DNA of 12,865 nucleotides from Lachnospiraceae bacterium UBA3801 (GCA_002368685.1 DFEN01000154.1:1-12865); one strand, 5' to 3'. Numbered from the stretch's first letter, positions 1 to 7,301 are shown. The notes: a model not told the origin generated them from the letters alone. Translations and numbers: made by a program.

Positions 1-65
1 GAAACGTCCCTATTTGCATAGTCCCCATATACTCACGTTAAAACCATCTATATTGTTTCGATGAC
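1..65. other. Sequence downstream of the methyltransferase, to the window edge
   Basis: No gene start is evident. On the minus strand GGGGAC and GGGAC motifs are spaced by ATGCAAATA-like sequence and end in GTTTC, with a matching GAAAC at 55-59 (read on the minus strand). This is reminiscent of REP-type GGGGACGTTTC elements, but the window ends before the structure can be judged. Confidence 0.25.
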
Positions 66-1049
66 CTATAAAAGAGACACCTTAACATTTTTAGTCCAGC
101 GACAAGTTGAACCACAAGGAAGCACAAGTCCTGTATCACGAACAGGAAGTCCTATTTCAGTTGACATAACTTCTCCGCCAAACTGATCAATAATTGCCGT
201 ACTTACCATATAGTCCATTACTGCAGGCGAGAGACCTGTAGTATACATATTAATAAGAAGAAACAGCGCATCCTCCGCCAGTATCTGAGAAACCAGCTTG
301 ATAAAATCATATATGCTCTCTTCCATCTTCCAGGTTTCGCCCTTAGGTCCTCTACCATAGGAAGGTGGATCCATTATGATAGCATGATACTTGTTGCCTC
401 TTCTTATCTCTCTTTCCACAAACTTAACGCAGTCATCCACCAGCCACCTTATTGGTGCATCAGCCAGACCTGAGGAGCGGGTATTTTCCTTAGCCCAGTT
501 CACCATACCCTTTGAGGCATCCACATGAGTTACCTTTGAGCCTGCCATCGCCGCAGCTACAGTTGCACCGCCGGTATAAGCAAATAGATTCAGAGTCTTC
601 AGTGTCTTATCCTCTGGAATCCTTGCAAGACCATTCCTAACATTAGAGAATGTGTCAGCCTTGATGACGCCTCTCTTTATATATTCATCCTTAATTGTAT
701 TAAAGATAAAGTCCCAATTAGCGGCCTGCTCGGGGAACAGTCCAGTATGTTTGAAGGAAAATGGTTTCAGGTTAAATGTAACCTCATCGCTTCCAGTGAT
801 TCCTGCATCAGGAAGGCTATAATGTATCTGCCACTCCTGAGGCAGATCGAAGAATTCCCATTCTCCGCCACCACGATTACTTCTATGATAGTGTCCATTT
901 AGCTTCTTCCATTCTTTGGACATATGTTTAGTTTTCCAGATCACCTGTGGGTCTGGACGAAGTAGTATATAATTACCCCATCTCTCCAGCTTTTCGCCAC
1001 CAGAGGTATCCAGCACCTGATAATCCTTCCATCTATCTGATAAAATCAT
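66..1049 (-). CDS. Class I SAM-dependent methyltransferase, probable rRNA methyltransferase (RlmI-like)
   Basis: Predicted cytoplasmic S-adenosylmethionine-dependent methyltransferase, most like the RlmI/Methyltrans_SAM group that modifies 23S rRNA bases; the exact target is inferred only. Numbered from the ATG at 1049 (327 residues): an N-terminal family region with KLERWGNYILLRPDPQ (20-35), SAM-binding motif I LNLFAYTGG (153-161), the acidic end of strand 2 at D177 (HVDAS), and the motif IV loop MDPPSYGRG (226-234). Two cysteines lie near the C-terminus (C312, C316). The RlmI PUA domain is not evident. The frame can be extended to a TTG at 1061, which would overlap citrate synthase by 7 nt. 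I prefer the ATG at 1049 because GGTGA lies 5 nt upstream and homologues, as I remember them, begin near this point. With that start it lies 5 nt after the citrate synthase stop and is the last gene of the block. Confidence 0.85.
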   Translation of the reverse strand: MILSDRWKDYQVLDTSGGEKLERWGNYILLRPDPQVIWKTKHMSKEWKKLNGHYHRSNRGGGEWEFFDLPQEWQIHYSLPDAGITGSDEVTFNLKPFSFKHTGLFPEQAANWDFIFNTIKDEYIKRGVIKADTFSNVRNGLARIPEDKTLKTLNLFAYTGGATVAAAMAGSKVTHVDASKGMVNWAKENTRSSGLADAPIRWLVDDCVKFVEREIRRGNKYHAIIMDPPSYGRGPKGETWKMEESIYDFIKLVSQILAEDALFLLINMYTTGLSPAVMDYMVSTAIIDQFGGEVMSTEIGLPVRDTGLVLPCGSTCRWTKNVKVSLL

Positions 1050-1054
1050 TATTC

Positions 1055-2416
1055 TCACCAATTTCTCTCTTCTATCGGCAGGTACTCACGATGAGTTCCT
1101 ACATATTTATAAGCAGGTCTGATAATCTTGCCCTTACTTACAAGCTCTTCTATTCTATGCGCACTCCAACCTGCAATTCTTGAGATAGCAAAAACTGGAG
1201 TGAAAAGCTCTACAGGAATCTTGAGTACTGAATAAACGAATCCACTGTAGAAATCAACATTTGCGCATACCGGCTTCTTTACGTCACGATTCTTCGTGAT
1301 AAGTTCCTTCGCTATTCTCTCGATTCTGTCATAAAGTTCGAACTCTTTAGTGTAGCCCTCTGCCTCTGACAGCTTCTTTGCATAAGACTTAAGTATCTCT
1401 GCTCTAGGATCGGAAATGGTATAGATTGCGTGACCCATTCCATATATAAGTCCCGCTCCATCAAAAGCCTGCTTATTCAGCACCTTTGTGAGATATGCTC
1501 TGATCTGAGCATCATTTTCTGTATCCTCTACATTCGCCTTGAGGTCAGCGACCATCTGCTGAACCTTGTGGTTAGCTCCACCATGTCTAGGTCCCTTAAG
1601 GGATCCAAGAGAACCGGCAACTGTAGAATATGTATCTGTACCTGTAGTTGTTATAACATGTGTTGTAAATGTAGAGTTGTTACCACCACCATGCTCTGCG
1701 TGAAGAACGAGACATACATCCAAAACCTCTGCTTCAAGATCCGTAAATGTTGGATCCGGTCTGAGCAGTCTCAGAATATTCTCTGCTGTCGAAAGCTCTG
1801 GTTTAGGTCTATGGATAACAAGACTGGAATCCATAAACTTATGTCTATAGCTCTGATATCCATATGTTGCGATAACAGGAAATCTCGCAATCAGACTAAG
1901 GGATTGAGCCAGCACGTGTCTAACACTTATATTATCTGGATCCTCATCATAGGAATAAAGTGTCAGCACGCATCTCTCTAATACATTCATTATATTCTTG
2001 CTAGGAGCCTTCATAATAACATCTCTGTTGAAGTTTTCAGGAAGTGGTCTAAGCTGACCGAGGAGCAGCATGAATTCTCTAAGCTCTTCCTCTGTTGGAA
2101 GCTCACCAAAAATAAGAAGAAATATAGTTTCCTCAAATCCATGCTTAGTTCCTCTGAAGCCCTCTACCAGCTCATTTATACTATAGCCCTGGAAATATAA
2201 TTCTCCAGGTATAGGAATTCTCTCTCCATTTTCAACCTTGAAACCTGATACATCAGATATTTCAGTAAGACCAGTAAGCACGCCTCGTCCATCTGAATCT
2301 CTGAGTCCTCTCTTAACATCATACTTAGAATAAAGAGCCGGATCTATGCGACCACGCTGCTCGCACATTTCCACATATTTACCTACACGGTTTCTAAGTT
2401 CTGCAAATGTTTCCAT
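1055..2416 (-). CDS. Citrate synthase / 2-methylcitrate synthase family
   Basis: Condenses acetyl-CoA with oxaloacetate to citrate in the cytoplasm, the entry step of the oxidative TCA branch toward 2-oxoglutarate and glutamate. The 453-residue length fits a full citrate synthase with an N-terminal extension. Catalytic residues, by comparison with the E. coli enzyme, are H278 in GPRHGGAN, H329 in GMGHAIY and D388 in NVDFYSG; the LHAEHGGGNNST segment (238-249) is the usual helix upstream. The GMGHAIYTISDPR variant replaces the common GFGHRVY. ATG start with AGAGGAG about 7 nt upstream, lying inside the end of the metallophosphoesterase gene; the gap between them is 3 nt, so the two are probably co-translated. 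Use of propionyl-CoA (methylcitrate synthase) cannot be excluded by sequence, but no prp genes are nearby. Confidence 0.95.
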   Translation of the reverse strand: METFAELRNRVGKYVEMCEQRGRIDPALYSKYDVKRGLRDSDGRGVLTGLTEISDVSGFKVENGERIPIPGELYFQGYSINELVEGFRGTKHGFEETIFLLIFGELPTEEELREFMLLLGQLRPLPENFNRDVIMKAPSKNIMNVLERCVLTLYSYDEDPDNISVRHVLAQSLSLIARFPVIATYGYQSYRHKFMDSSLVIHRPKPELSTAENILRLLRPDPTFTDLEAEVLDVCLVLHAEHGGGNNSTFTTHVITTTGTDTYSTVAGSLGSLKGPRHGGANHKVQQMVADLKANVEDTENDAQIRAYLTKVLNKQAFDGAGLIYGMGHAIYTISDPRAEILKSYAKKLSEAEGYTKEFELYDRIERIAKELITKNRDVKKPVCANVDFYSGFVYSVLKIPVELFTPVFAISRIAGWSAHRIEELVSKGKIIRPAYKYVGTHREYLPIEERNW

Positions 2417-2419
2417 TTA

Positions 2420-3016
2420 TTACTCCTCTATCTCAATAATGTGTCTCTCGTAAGCATTTATCACGCGAGTGTTGCCATACATATCTTCACGTTTAAAATC
2501 TCTTCCATAGTTCTTATGAACATGGCCATGCACAAACAGCTTTGGTTCGTACTTCTCCAAAATGTCATTGAAACACTGGAATCCGTGATGCGGCATATCC
2601 TGTCCATCGTGGAAGTCCTTCGCAGGCGCATGCGTCAACAAAATGTCTATACCCTTGTTGCGCCAAATCTTCGGTTTCAGTTTCCAGAGCCTTCGTTGCA
2701 TTTCCGACTCCTTATACTGATATGTGCCGTAGTTGTAGCACATGCTTCCGCCCAGCCCCATTATCCTGAGTCCCTTATAATTATATATATCATCATCTAT
2801 ACATATGCAACCCAGAGGTGGGGTCGAATCATAACATGCATCATGATTACCATGTATGTACAGTATCGGAACCTTGGCATAGGTTGCCAGAAACTCCAGA
2901 TACTGTGGTGCAAGATCCCCCGCCGACAGAATCAGATCTATATCCTCTAATTTAGTTTTTTCGAAAAAATCCCACAGATATTTTGATTCAACATCTGCCA
3001 AAGCGAGAATCCTCAA
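2420..3016 (-). CDS. Calcineurin-like metallophosphoesterase
   Basis: A 198-residue single-domain metallophosphoesterase, cytoplasmic, with no signal peptide or membrane segment. Visible metal-site motifs are D8 (motif DVE), GD (33-34), GNHD (56-59), TH (128-129) and GHVH (164-167). The first motif is normally DxH; here the histidine position is E10, so one metal ligand differs. Substrate unknown: the family includes phosphodiesterases, nucleotidases and phosphatases. The start codon is TTG at 3016, preceded by GGGGTG with 9 nt spacing. No ATG is available upstream because an in-frame TAG, the stop of the preceding gene, lies two codons before. It lies 6 nt after the ParB-like/BMP gene and 3 nt before citrate synthase, so it is almost certainly in the same transcript; its job may be tied to the nucleoside-binding neighbour (inference). 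Confidence 0.88.
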   Translation of the reverse strand: MRILALADVESKYLWDFFEKTKLEDIDLILSAGDLAPQYLEFLATYAKVPILYIHGNHDACYDSTPPLGCICIDDDIYNYKGLRIMGLGGSMCYNYGTYQYKESEMQRRLWKLKPKIWRNKGIDILLTHAPAKDFHDGQDMPHHGFQCFNDILEKYEPKLFVHGHVHKNYGRDFKREDMYGNTRVINAYERHIIEIEE

Positions 3017-3022
3017 CGCTAT

Positions 3023-5107
3023 CTACACCCCTTCATTAGTATCATCCGTCTGAGCATTTACCTGTTCCTTAGTAGCATCCTTCTGGACACCCTTTATTTC
3101 AACAAGTTCCTTCGCAATATCATCCAGTTCTTCCTTAACCGGAATCTCTCCCACTACATTTTCTACCAGCCAGTTCATTTTGATAATGTCATCTACATCC
3201 AGCTCCACGCCTTCCTCGCTGATGACCTCACCATTCTGAATCTTTATCTCTCCTGTAAATGGCGATATCCTGTCTTCGATAATCAGTTCCTTCATTATGT
3301 CAACCAGTCTTCTGGTGTCAGATGGAACTTTATCTGATACAATTATGTCAACCACTCCTGCTGATAATCCCCACCAATAATTGATAGGCTTACCCTCACT
3401 GTCGGTATCTGTACTAGACCAGTTTCCATTCATTATTATACTGATTATTCTCTTGTACAGAACGCCCCAGTTATATACTGTCATCGTCATATTCTCCGGT
3501 GCATCCGCTGTCAGCTTGTACATTCCGAAGTTACGACTCGCCTCATTTGGAGTTATCATATCCTGATCGGATACATAATCAATTCCCTCTTCATAGAGAC
3601 TCTTATATATTTCTTTTCTATCTCCAACCTCTTTAAGGGTTGTCCATTTAAGATGCACCTTAACCGATGGATTTACCATACGGGCTCCCAGCGCAAATGC
3701 ATTTATATTCGCAGTTATTCCATAGATAGGATAGTCTGCGATATAACCTATCTTGTCCGTCTCAGTTAGCGCTCCGGCTATCATTCCAGAAAGGAACTTA
3801 GCCTCATAGAGTCTGGCATCATAGGTTCTTATATATCTGTGAGTTGTATTTATAGAACAGTTAAGTATTTTTACATTTGGATATTTGATAGCGCATTTAA
3901 GGCTCGCTCCAACCATTTTCACAGTAGGAGTAAATATAACCTCAACACCATGATTCTCGATAAGATCCGTCATAGCATCTATCGCATCCTGTTCAGTTTC
4001 GATTCCTGAAATCTTCAGCGATACAAGTCTATCTCCAAACTCTTCCTTCACATAGTTTCTACCCAGTTCATGTGCATAGAACCAGTCAGACTGAGCAGGA
4101 TCCACTCCATAGATAAATGCAACCTTAAGCGGCTTTGCTGCAGTATAGTTAGGAGCAAGTATCTGGGACAGCTTGGTTGTCCTCTCTTCAGGAGGATCCA
4201 GGGATACCTCAACCTCATACTCTTCATTAACCACAAGGAACTCCTGCCACATCGAGGATATACCCGCCTCAATATCTTCAAGTCCCATCTCGCATATCTC
4301 ATCAAAGCTTCGAAGCTCCAGGAATACCACAAATGCATCTCCTGTAGTTACATTTGTCAGGTGATCTCCACCCTTTTGTTTATATGCTTTTTCAAATCTC
4401 TTATACGCCGCCTTCAGCTCCAGCAGGGTGTCTTCAGACCATATCTTGGTACTATCAGCTCTAATAACTGTTCCGGATCCATCTGCCGAATCCGAAGCAG
4501 AACCAACTTCAGAAACTATCGTTGATTCACCCAACTCTCCACCATGCTTTTCAGATACTCTGACCTGTTCCATGAGTCTCTCGTATCCACCTGTATGACT
4601 GAACCATATGAAGTTCACTCCGGTCTTCTTGTAGAAGTCCATGAATTCATAGTAAACCTTAATGGTTTCATCCTCAGTAAGTCTGGGAACCTTACGAGTT
4701 ACGAAGGCCGGGATAGAGTCAGCTCCAAAATATTTCAAAACGCTAACTCTCTTATTACCCTCAACCACATAGTAATAGTTTAGATATTCATATACCTTGA
4801 TAGGATCTCTGATACCCTCTTCCAAATGGGCATCACAAAGCTTGGACCATTTAGTTCCAAACTCTGACTTGGAATCCATAAGCGGCATAAAATCCGAAGC
4901 AAAGGCCTGCGTACGTCCAGCAGTGCTGGTTCCAACCACTCTGTCAAGCGGCACATCTACGAGTCCAAGACTTACATCGCTTGATATGGTTTCCTTCTGA
5001 ATAATGTCATCTAACACAGGAAGGAATGGATATCTACCTGCAGACACATTTTGCTTATATGTCTTCTGTCCTATTTTTCTAGCTTTTTCGTATAACTCAA
5101 TTGACAT
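3023..5107 (-). CDS. ParB-like N-terminal domain fused to BMP-family (purine-nucleoside-binding) domain, cytoplasmic
   Basis: A 694-residue two-part protein. Residues about 45-145 resemble a ParB/Srx-type domain, with the core YYYVVEGNKRVSVLKYFGA (111-129) followed by IPAFVTRKVPR. Residues about 150-315 are a mostly helical, charged linker with a low-complexity Ser/Asp/Gly stretch (201-214). Residues about 326-655 match the BMP/Med periplasmic-binding fold: KVAFIYG (328-334), VEVIFTPTV (388-396), KILNCSIN (413-420), EAKFLSGMIAGALTETDKIGYIA (435-457), FALGARMVNP (471-480). BMP proteins are usually lipoproteins that feed nucleosides to ABC transporters, but there is no signal peptide or lipobox here and no permease nearby, so this is probably an intracellular ligand sensor. 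The C-terminal 40 residues are acidic and probably disordered. ATG start; the best ribosome site (GAGG, 5121-5124) is 13 nt away, which suggests weak initiation. The domain assignments are solid; the function is inferred. Confidence 0.85.
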   Translation of the reverse strand: MSIELYEKARKIGQKTYKQNVSAGRYPFLPVLDDIIQKETISSDVSLGLVDVPLDRVVGTSTAGRTQAFASDFMPLMDSKSEFGTKWSKLCDAHLEEGIRDPIKVYEYLNYYYVVEGNKRVSVLKYFGADSIPAFVTRKVPRLTEDETIKVYYEFMDFYKKTGVNFIWFSHTGGYERLMEQVRVSEKHGGELGESTIVSEVGSASDSADGSGTVIRADSTKIWSEDTLLELKAAYKRFEKAYKQKGGDHLTNVTTGDAFVVFLELRSFDEICEMGLEDIEAGISSMWQEFLVVNEEYEVEVSLDPPEERTTKLSQILAPNYTAAKPLKVAFIYGVDPAQSDWFYAHELGRNYVKEEFGDRLVSLKISGIETEQDAIDAMTDLIENHGVEVIFTPTVKMVGASLKCAIKYPNVKILNCSINTTHRYIRTYDARLYEAKFLSGMIAGALTETDKIGYIADYPIYGITANINAFALGARMVNPSVKVHLKWTTLKEVGDRKEIYKSLYEEGIDYVSDQDMITPNEASRNFGMYKLTADAPENMTMTVYNWGVLYKRIISIIMNGNWSSTDTDSEGKPINYWWGLSAGVVDIIVSDKVPSDTRRLVDIMKELIIEDRISPFTGEIKIQNGEVISEEGVELDVDDIIKMNWLVENVVGEIPVKEELDDIAKELVEIKGVQKDATKEQVNAQTDDTNEGV
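3026..3031 (-). promoter_or_regulatory. Ribosome binding site supporting a TTG start
   Basis: GGGGTG at the very end of the ParB-like/BMP gene, 9 nt before the TTG at 3016. It supports TTG initiation of the metallophosphoesterase, since no ATG is available between the in-frame TAG (3023-3025) and the conserved MRILALAD start of the fold. Confidence 0.55.
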
Positions 5108-5134
5108 ACGTTATTAAATACCTCGTATTAAAAT

Positions 5135-5161
5135 GATTCTTCGCTACGCTCAGAAATGACA
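5135..5161 (-). repeat. Short dispersed repeat with hairpin after malic enzyme
   Basis: On the minus strand this reads TGTCATTTCTGAGCG followed by TAGCGAAGAATC. It closely resembles, from memory, a short element (TGTCATTCTGAGCG-N-AGCGAAGAATC) that recurs between genes in many bacterial genomes; this copy has one extra T. TTCT/AGAA and GC/GC arms can pair with tandem G-A mismatches between them. It begins 1 nt after the malic enzyme stop and fills half of the 55-nt gap. Confidence 0.5.
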
Positions 5162-5162
5162 A

Positions 5163-6335
5163 TTATAGTTTACTGATACCTGATCTCTTAGCCTCGTCAG
5201 CAACAGCTTTAGCTACTACCTTTGCAACATTTTCATTGAAGGCATCTGGAATGATATATTCCTCTGACAGCTCATCCTCTGAAACAACTGCTGCTATCGC
5301 TCTTGCTGCAGCCTCTTTCATAGGCTCTGTTATGGCACTTGCTCTCGCATCCAACGCACCTCTGAAGATTCCCGGGAATACCAGAACATTATTGATCTGG
5401 TTAGGGAAATCCGAACGTCCTGTTGCTACTATTCTGGCTCCACCAGCCTTTGCCTCATCTGGCATAATTTCAGGAGTTGGGTTAGCCATAGCGAAAACTA
5501 TTGGATCACTTGCCATAGTACGTACCATATCTGCAGTTACGAGTCCAGGTGCTGAAACACCGATGAAGATATCCTTGCCCTTAAGAACATCAGCAAGGCT
5601 TCCACTTTCCTTATTCTTATTAGTTACTGCAGCTATCTCCTGCTTAGCAGGATTAAGTCTAGGATCACCATCTACAAGTGCACCCTTACTATCTACGAGT
5701 ACTACATTTCCGAGTCCAAAACTCTGAAGCAGCTTACAGATGGAGATACCGGCAGAACCAGCACCACTTATAACTGCTGAGCAATCCTCCCACTTCTTAC
5801 CAACTATCTTAAGAGCATTTGTAAGACCTGCAGCAACAACGATAGCTGTACCATGCTGATCATCATGGAATACAGGAATATCCAGTTCTTCCTTAAGTCT
5901 TCTCTCTATCTCAAAGCATCTAGGAGCTGAGATATCCTCAAGGTTGATTCCACCAAAGGATGGAGCAATCCTCTTAACTGTCTCAATTATTTCCTCTGTA
6001 TCCTTAGTATCAAGGCAGATAGGAAATGCATCTACATTTCCGAACTTCTTGAAGAGCACTGACTTTCCTTCCATAACAGGAATGGCTGCAAGTGGTCCGA
6101 TATCTCCAAGACCAAGGACTGCTGTACCATCTGAAACAACAGCTACTGTGTTAGCTTTCAGAGTATACTTATAAGCATCCGCTGGATTCTTGTGAATCTC
6201 TCTACATGGTTCTGCAACGCCTGGGGTATAGGCAGTTGACAGGTCATCCTTGTTCTCCAGCTGCACCTTAAGTGCAACCTCAAGCTTACCCTGATTTTCC
6301 TCGTGCATCTTTAAACTTGCTGCATTATAATCCAT
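5163..6335 (-). CDS. NAD(P)-dependent malic enzyme
   Basis: Oxidative decarboxylation of malate to pyruvate and CO2 with reduction of NAD(P)+, cytoplasmic. The 390-residue length matches the short prokaryotic form without a phosphotransacetylase extension. Visible residues: catalytic Tyr36 in AYTPGVAEPC, Lys91 in MEGKSVLFKKFGNVD, metal ligands E132/D133 in NLEDISAP and D158 in FHDDQHGTA, dinucleotide-binding GAGSAG (191-196), and FAMANPTPEI (281-290). Cofactor choice cannot be read reliably, though D215 after the second Rossmann strand (VVLVDSKG) favours NAD. ATG start with AGAGGA about 8 nt upstream. It heads the downstream block, 105 nt after the previous gene, and is followed after 55 nt by the ParB-like/BMP gene. 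Confidence 0.95.
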   Translation of the reverse strand: MDYNAASLKMHEENQGKLEVALKVQLENKDDLSTAYTPGVAEPCREIHKNPADAYKYTLKANTVAVVSDGTAVLGLGDIGPLAAIPVMEGKSVLFKKFGNVDAFPICLDTKDTEEIIETVKRIAPSFGGINLEDISAPRCFEIERRLKEELDIPVFHDDQHGTAIVVAAGLTNALKIVGKKWEDCSAVISGAGSAGISICKLLQSFGLGNVVLVDSKGALVDGDPRLNPAKQEIAAVTNKNKESGSLADVLKGKDIFIGVSAPGLVTADMVRTMASDPIVFAMANPTPEIMPDEAKAGGARIVATGRSDFPNQINNVLVFPGIFRGALDARASAITEPMKEAAARAIAAVVSEDELSEEYIIPDAFNENVAKVVAKAVADEAKRSGISKL

Positions 6336-6440
6336 TTATTTTTCCTCTTTTCTTACTATGTATTTTTCTTATATATAGTAGTGTCTTTCAACACTTTTAT
6401 TTGTATTCTTAAGGTTCTAAGGTCTCGTCAAAAAATCTTT
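6336..6440. other. Intergenic region upstream of malic enzyme
   Basis: The longest gap in the window (105 nt), very AT-rich. It holds the U-run of the likely terminator, a 5-bp inverted repeat AGTGT-N6-ACACT (6380-6395), a TATATATA tract just downstream of it in the transcription direction, and the malic enzyme ribosome site. A promoter for the downstream block is expected here, but I find no convincing -35/-10 pair with 16-18 nt spacing. Confidence 0.5.
6380..6395. repeat. Short inverted repeat, possible operator
   Basis: AGTGT and ACACT arms separated by CTTTCA. Located between the condensin block and malic enzyme, about 45 nt before the malic enzyme start, next to an AT-rich tract that could be a -10 region. 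The arms are only 5 bp, so chance occurrence is possible. Confidence 0.25.
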
Positions 6441-6464
6441 CTAAGCTATATCGAAGATACTTAG
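6430..6464 (-). terminator. Probable intrinsic terminator at the end of the condensin operon
   Basis: On the transcript, CTAAG (+ strand 6460-6464) pairs with CTTAG (6441-6445), extended by TAT/ATA around a bulged G. This gives an AU-rich stem of about 8 bp with a loop around CTTCGAT. Five bases (AAAGA) then six U follow (6430-6435). The stem includes the final codons and the stop of the radical SAM-fold gene. The stem is weak, so termination may be partial. Confidence 0.4.
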
Positions 6465-7301
6465 CTGGCTTCCGACAGTCTTATTCTCGTACTGTCTCTT
6501 CCAGGCCTTTATCTTCTGGCTGCTTACCATGAGACCTTTATCCTTACATATGTTTTGAAGGGCCTCCAGCTCTTCCTTCGCATTAGGAGGAATGAGCTCA
6601 CCGGTCTCTTCATAATTATCCGAGAACACCTTATATTCCTTCGGAAATCTCTCTCTAAATTCATTATAGAAGAACTCCCTAACAGACTTCTTGATAGCGA
6701 GTCTATAGTCCATCAGGTCAATCCCAAGTATATCATACTGTACAAGACACTGCACCACTTCTCTGATGTCAGAATCATTTACATATGGTATGATAGGCCC
6801 CGTTGTTATCAGGACATCTATATCCTGCTTACGGAGCAGGCTTATGAGCCTCAGTCTATCCTTTATGGAAATGACCTCTTCCCCCTCAATTAGCCTGAGC
6901 TTATTTTCATCGAGAGTTGGAAAGGAAAGCTCGACCACACATTTTGTTTTAGAAGTGATTCCCTTCAGAATATCCATATCTCTTTCAATCAGGTCTCTCT
7001 TAGTGGAAATGACAACTCCGTAGTCATTCATTTCTATAACCTTGAGAGCATTTCTGGTCAGGCCATATTCCTTTTCTAGTTCATTATAGGGGTCGCCCAT
7101 ATTTCCCATCAGGATAATACTCTTATTACGTCTGGTTCTTAGCACTCCAGCAAGAAGCTCAGTAGCATCCACCTTGACTCCGATATCCATAGAATCAGCA
7201 CCTGGAATTTCTGTCAGCATTATTGAGTTTTCTGTTCGGCCTCTATATATGTTGAGACCATTTTGTGGTGTAAGAATATTTCTACTCTCTATGGTGTACA
7301 T
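6441..7301 (-). CDS. Cysteine-less radical SAM fold protein (SPL-type), predicted pseudoenzyme
   Basis: 286 residues that follow the architecture of the spore-photolyase-like radical SAM family: an NGLNIYRG segment (14-21), GNMGDPYNELEKEYGLTRNALKVI (66-89), a KTKCVVELSFPTLDE strand (118-132), a GPIIPYVND loop (168-176) and the typical C-terminal QLSIFD (279-284). In this family NIYRG leads straight into CxxxCxxC, which binds the 4Fe-4S cluster. Here the three positions are R22 (CGA), S26 (TCA) and L29 (CTG), so no canonical cluster can form. The remaining cysteines (121, 185, 252) are scattered. The frame is unbroken and the rest of the fold is kept, so I call it a functional pseudoenzyme, not a decayed gene. 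It starts 14 nt after the condensin ATPase stop (GAGG, 7 nt spacing), implying one operon. Its role is unknown. Confidence 0.8.
   Translation of the reverse strand: MYTIESRNILTPQNGLNIYRGRTENSIMLTEIPGADSMDIGVKVDATELLAGVLRTRRNKSIILMGNMGDPYNELEKEYGLTRNALKVIEMNDYGVVISTKRDLIERDMDILKGITSKTKCVVELSFPTLDENKLRLIEGEEVISIKDRLRLISLLRKQDIDVLITTGPIIPYVNDSDIREVVQCLVQYDILGIDLMDYRLAIKKSVREFFYNEFRERFPKEYKVFSDNYEETGELIPPNAKEELEALQNICKDKGLMVSSQKIKAWKRQYENKTVGSQLSIFDIA

Noticed and set aside
1430..1981. Plus-strand open frame of 183 codons, Cys-rich
   Set aside because: Antisense to citrate synthase across its catalytic region; the cysteines are complements of minus-strand coding sequence.
3014..3025. TAG between the fusion gene and the phosphoesterase as a recoded codon (for example pyrrolysine)
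   Set aside because: A good ribosome site precedes the TTG start and the two proteins are separate known folds; an ordinary stop and restart explains it.
5236..5727. Plus-strand open frame of 163 codons with hydrophobic, membrane-like stretches
   Set aside because: It lies wholly inside the malic enzyme gene, whose catalytic motifs are intact; the Ala/Ser/Leu-rich reading is an antisense artefact.
6441..7301. Calling the radical SAM-fold gene a pseudogene
   Set aside because: No frameshift, internal stop or truncation; length, C-terminal motif and ribosome site are normal. Only the cluster cysteines are missing.
6441..7301. Reading the gene after the ATPase as JetD
   Set aside because: Its motifs match the SPL-type radical SAM fold, and I see no Toprim-like acidic motif or DUF2220-like features.
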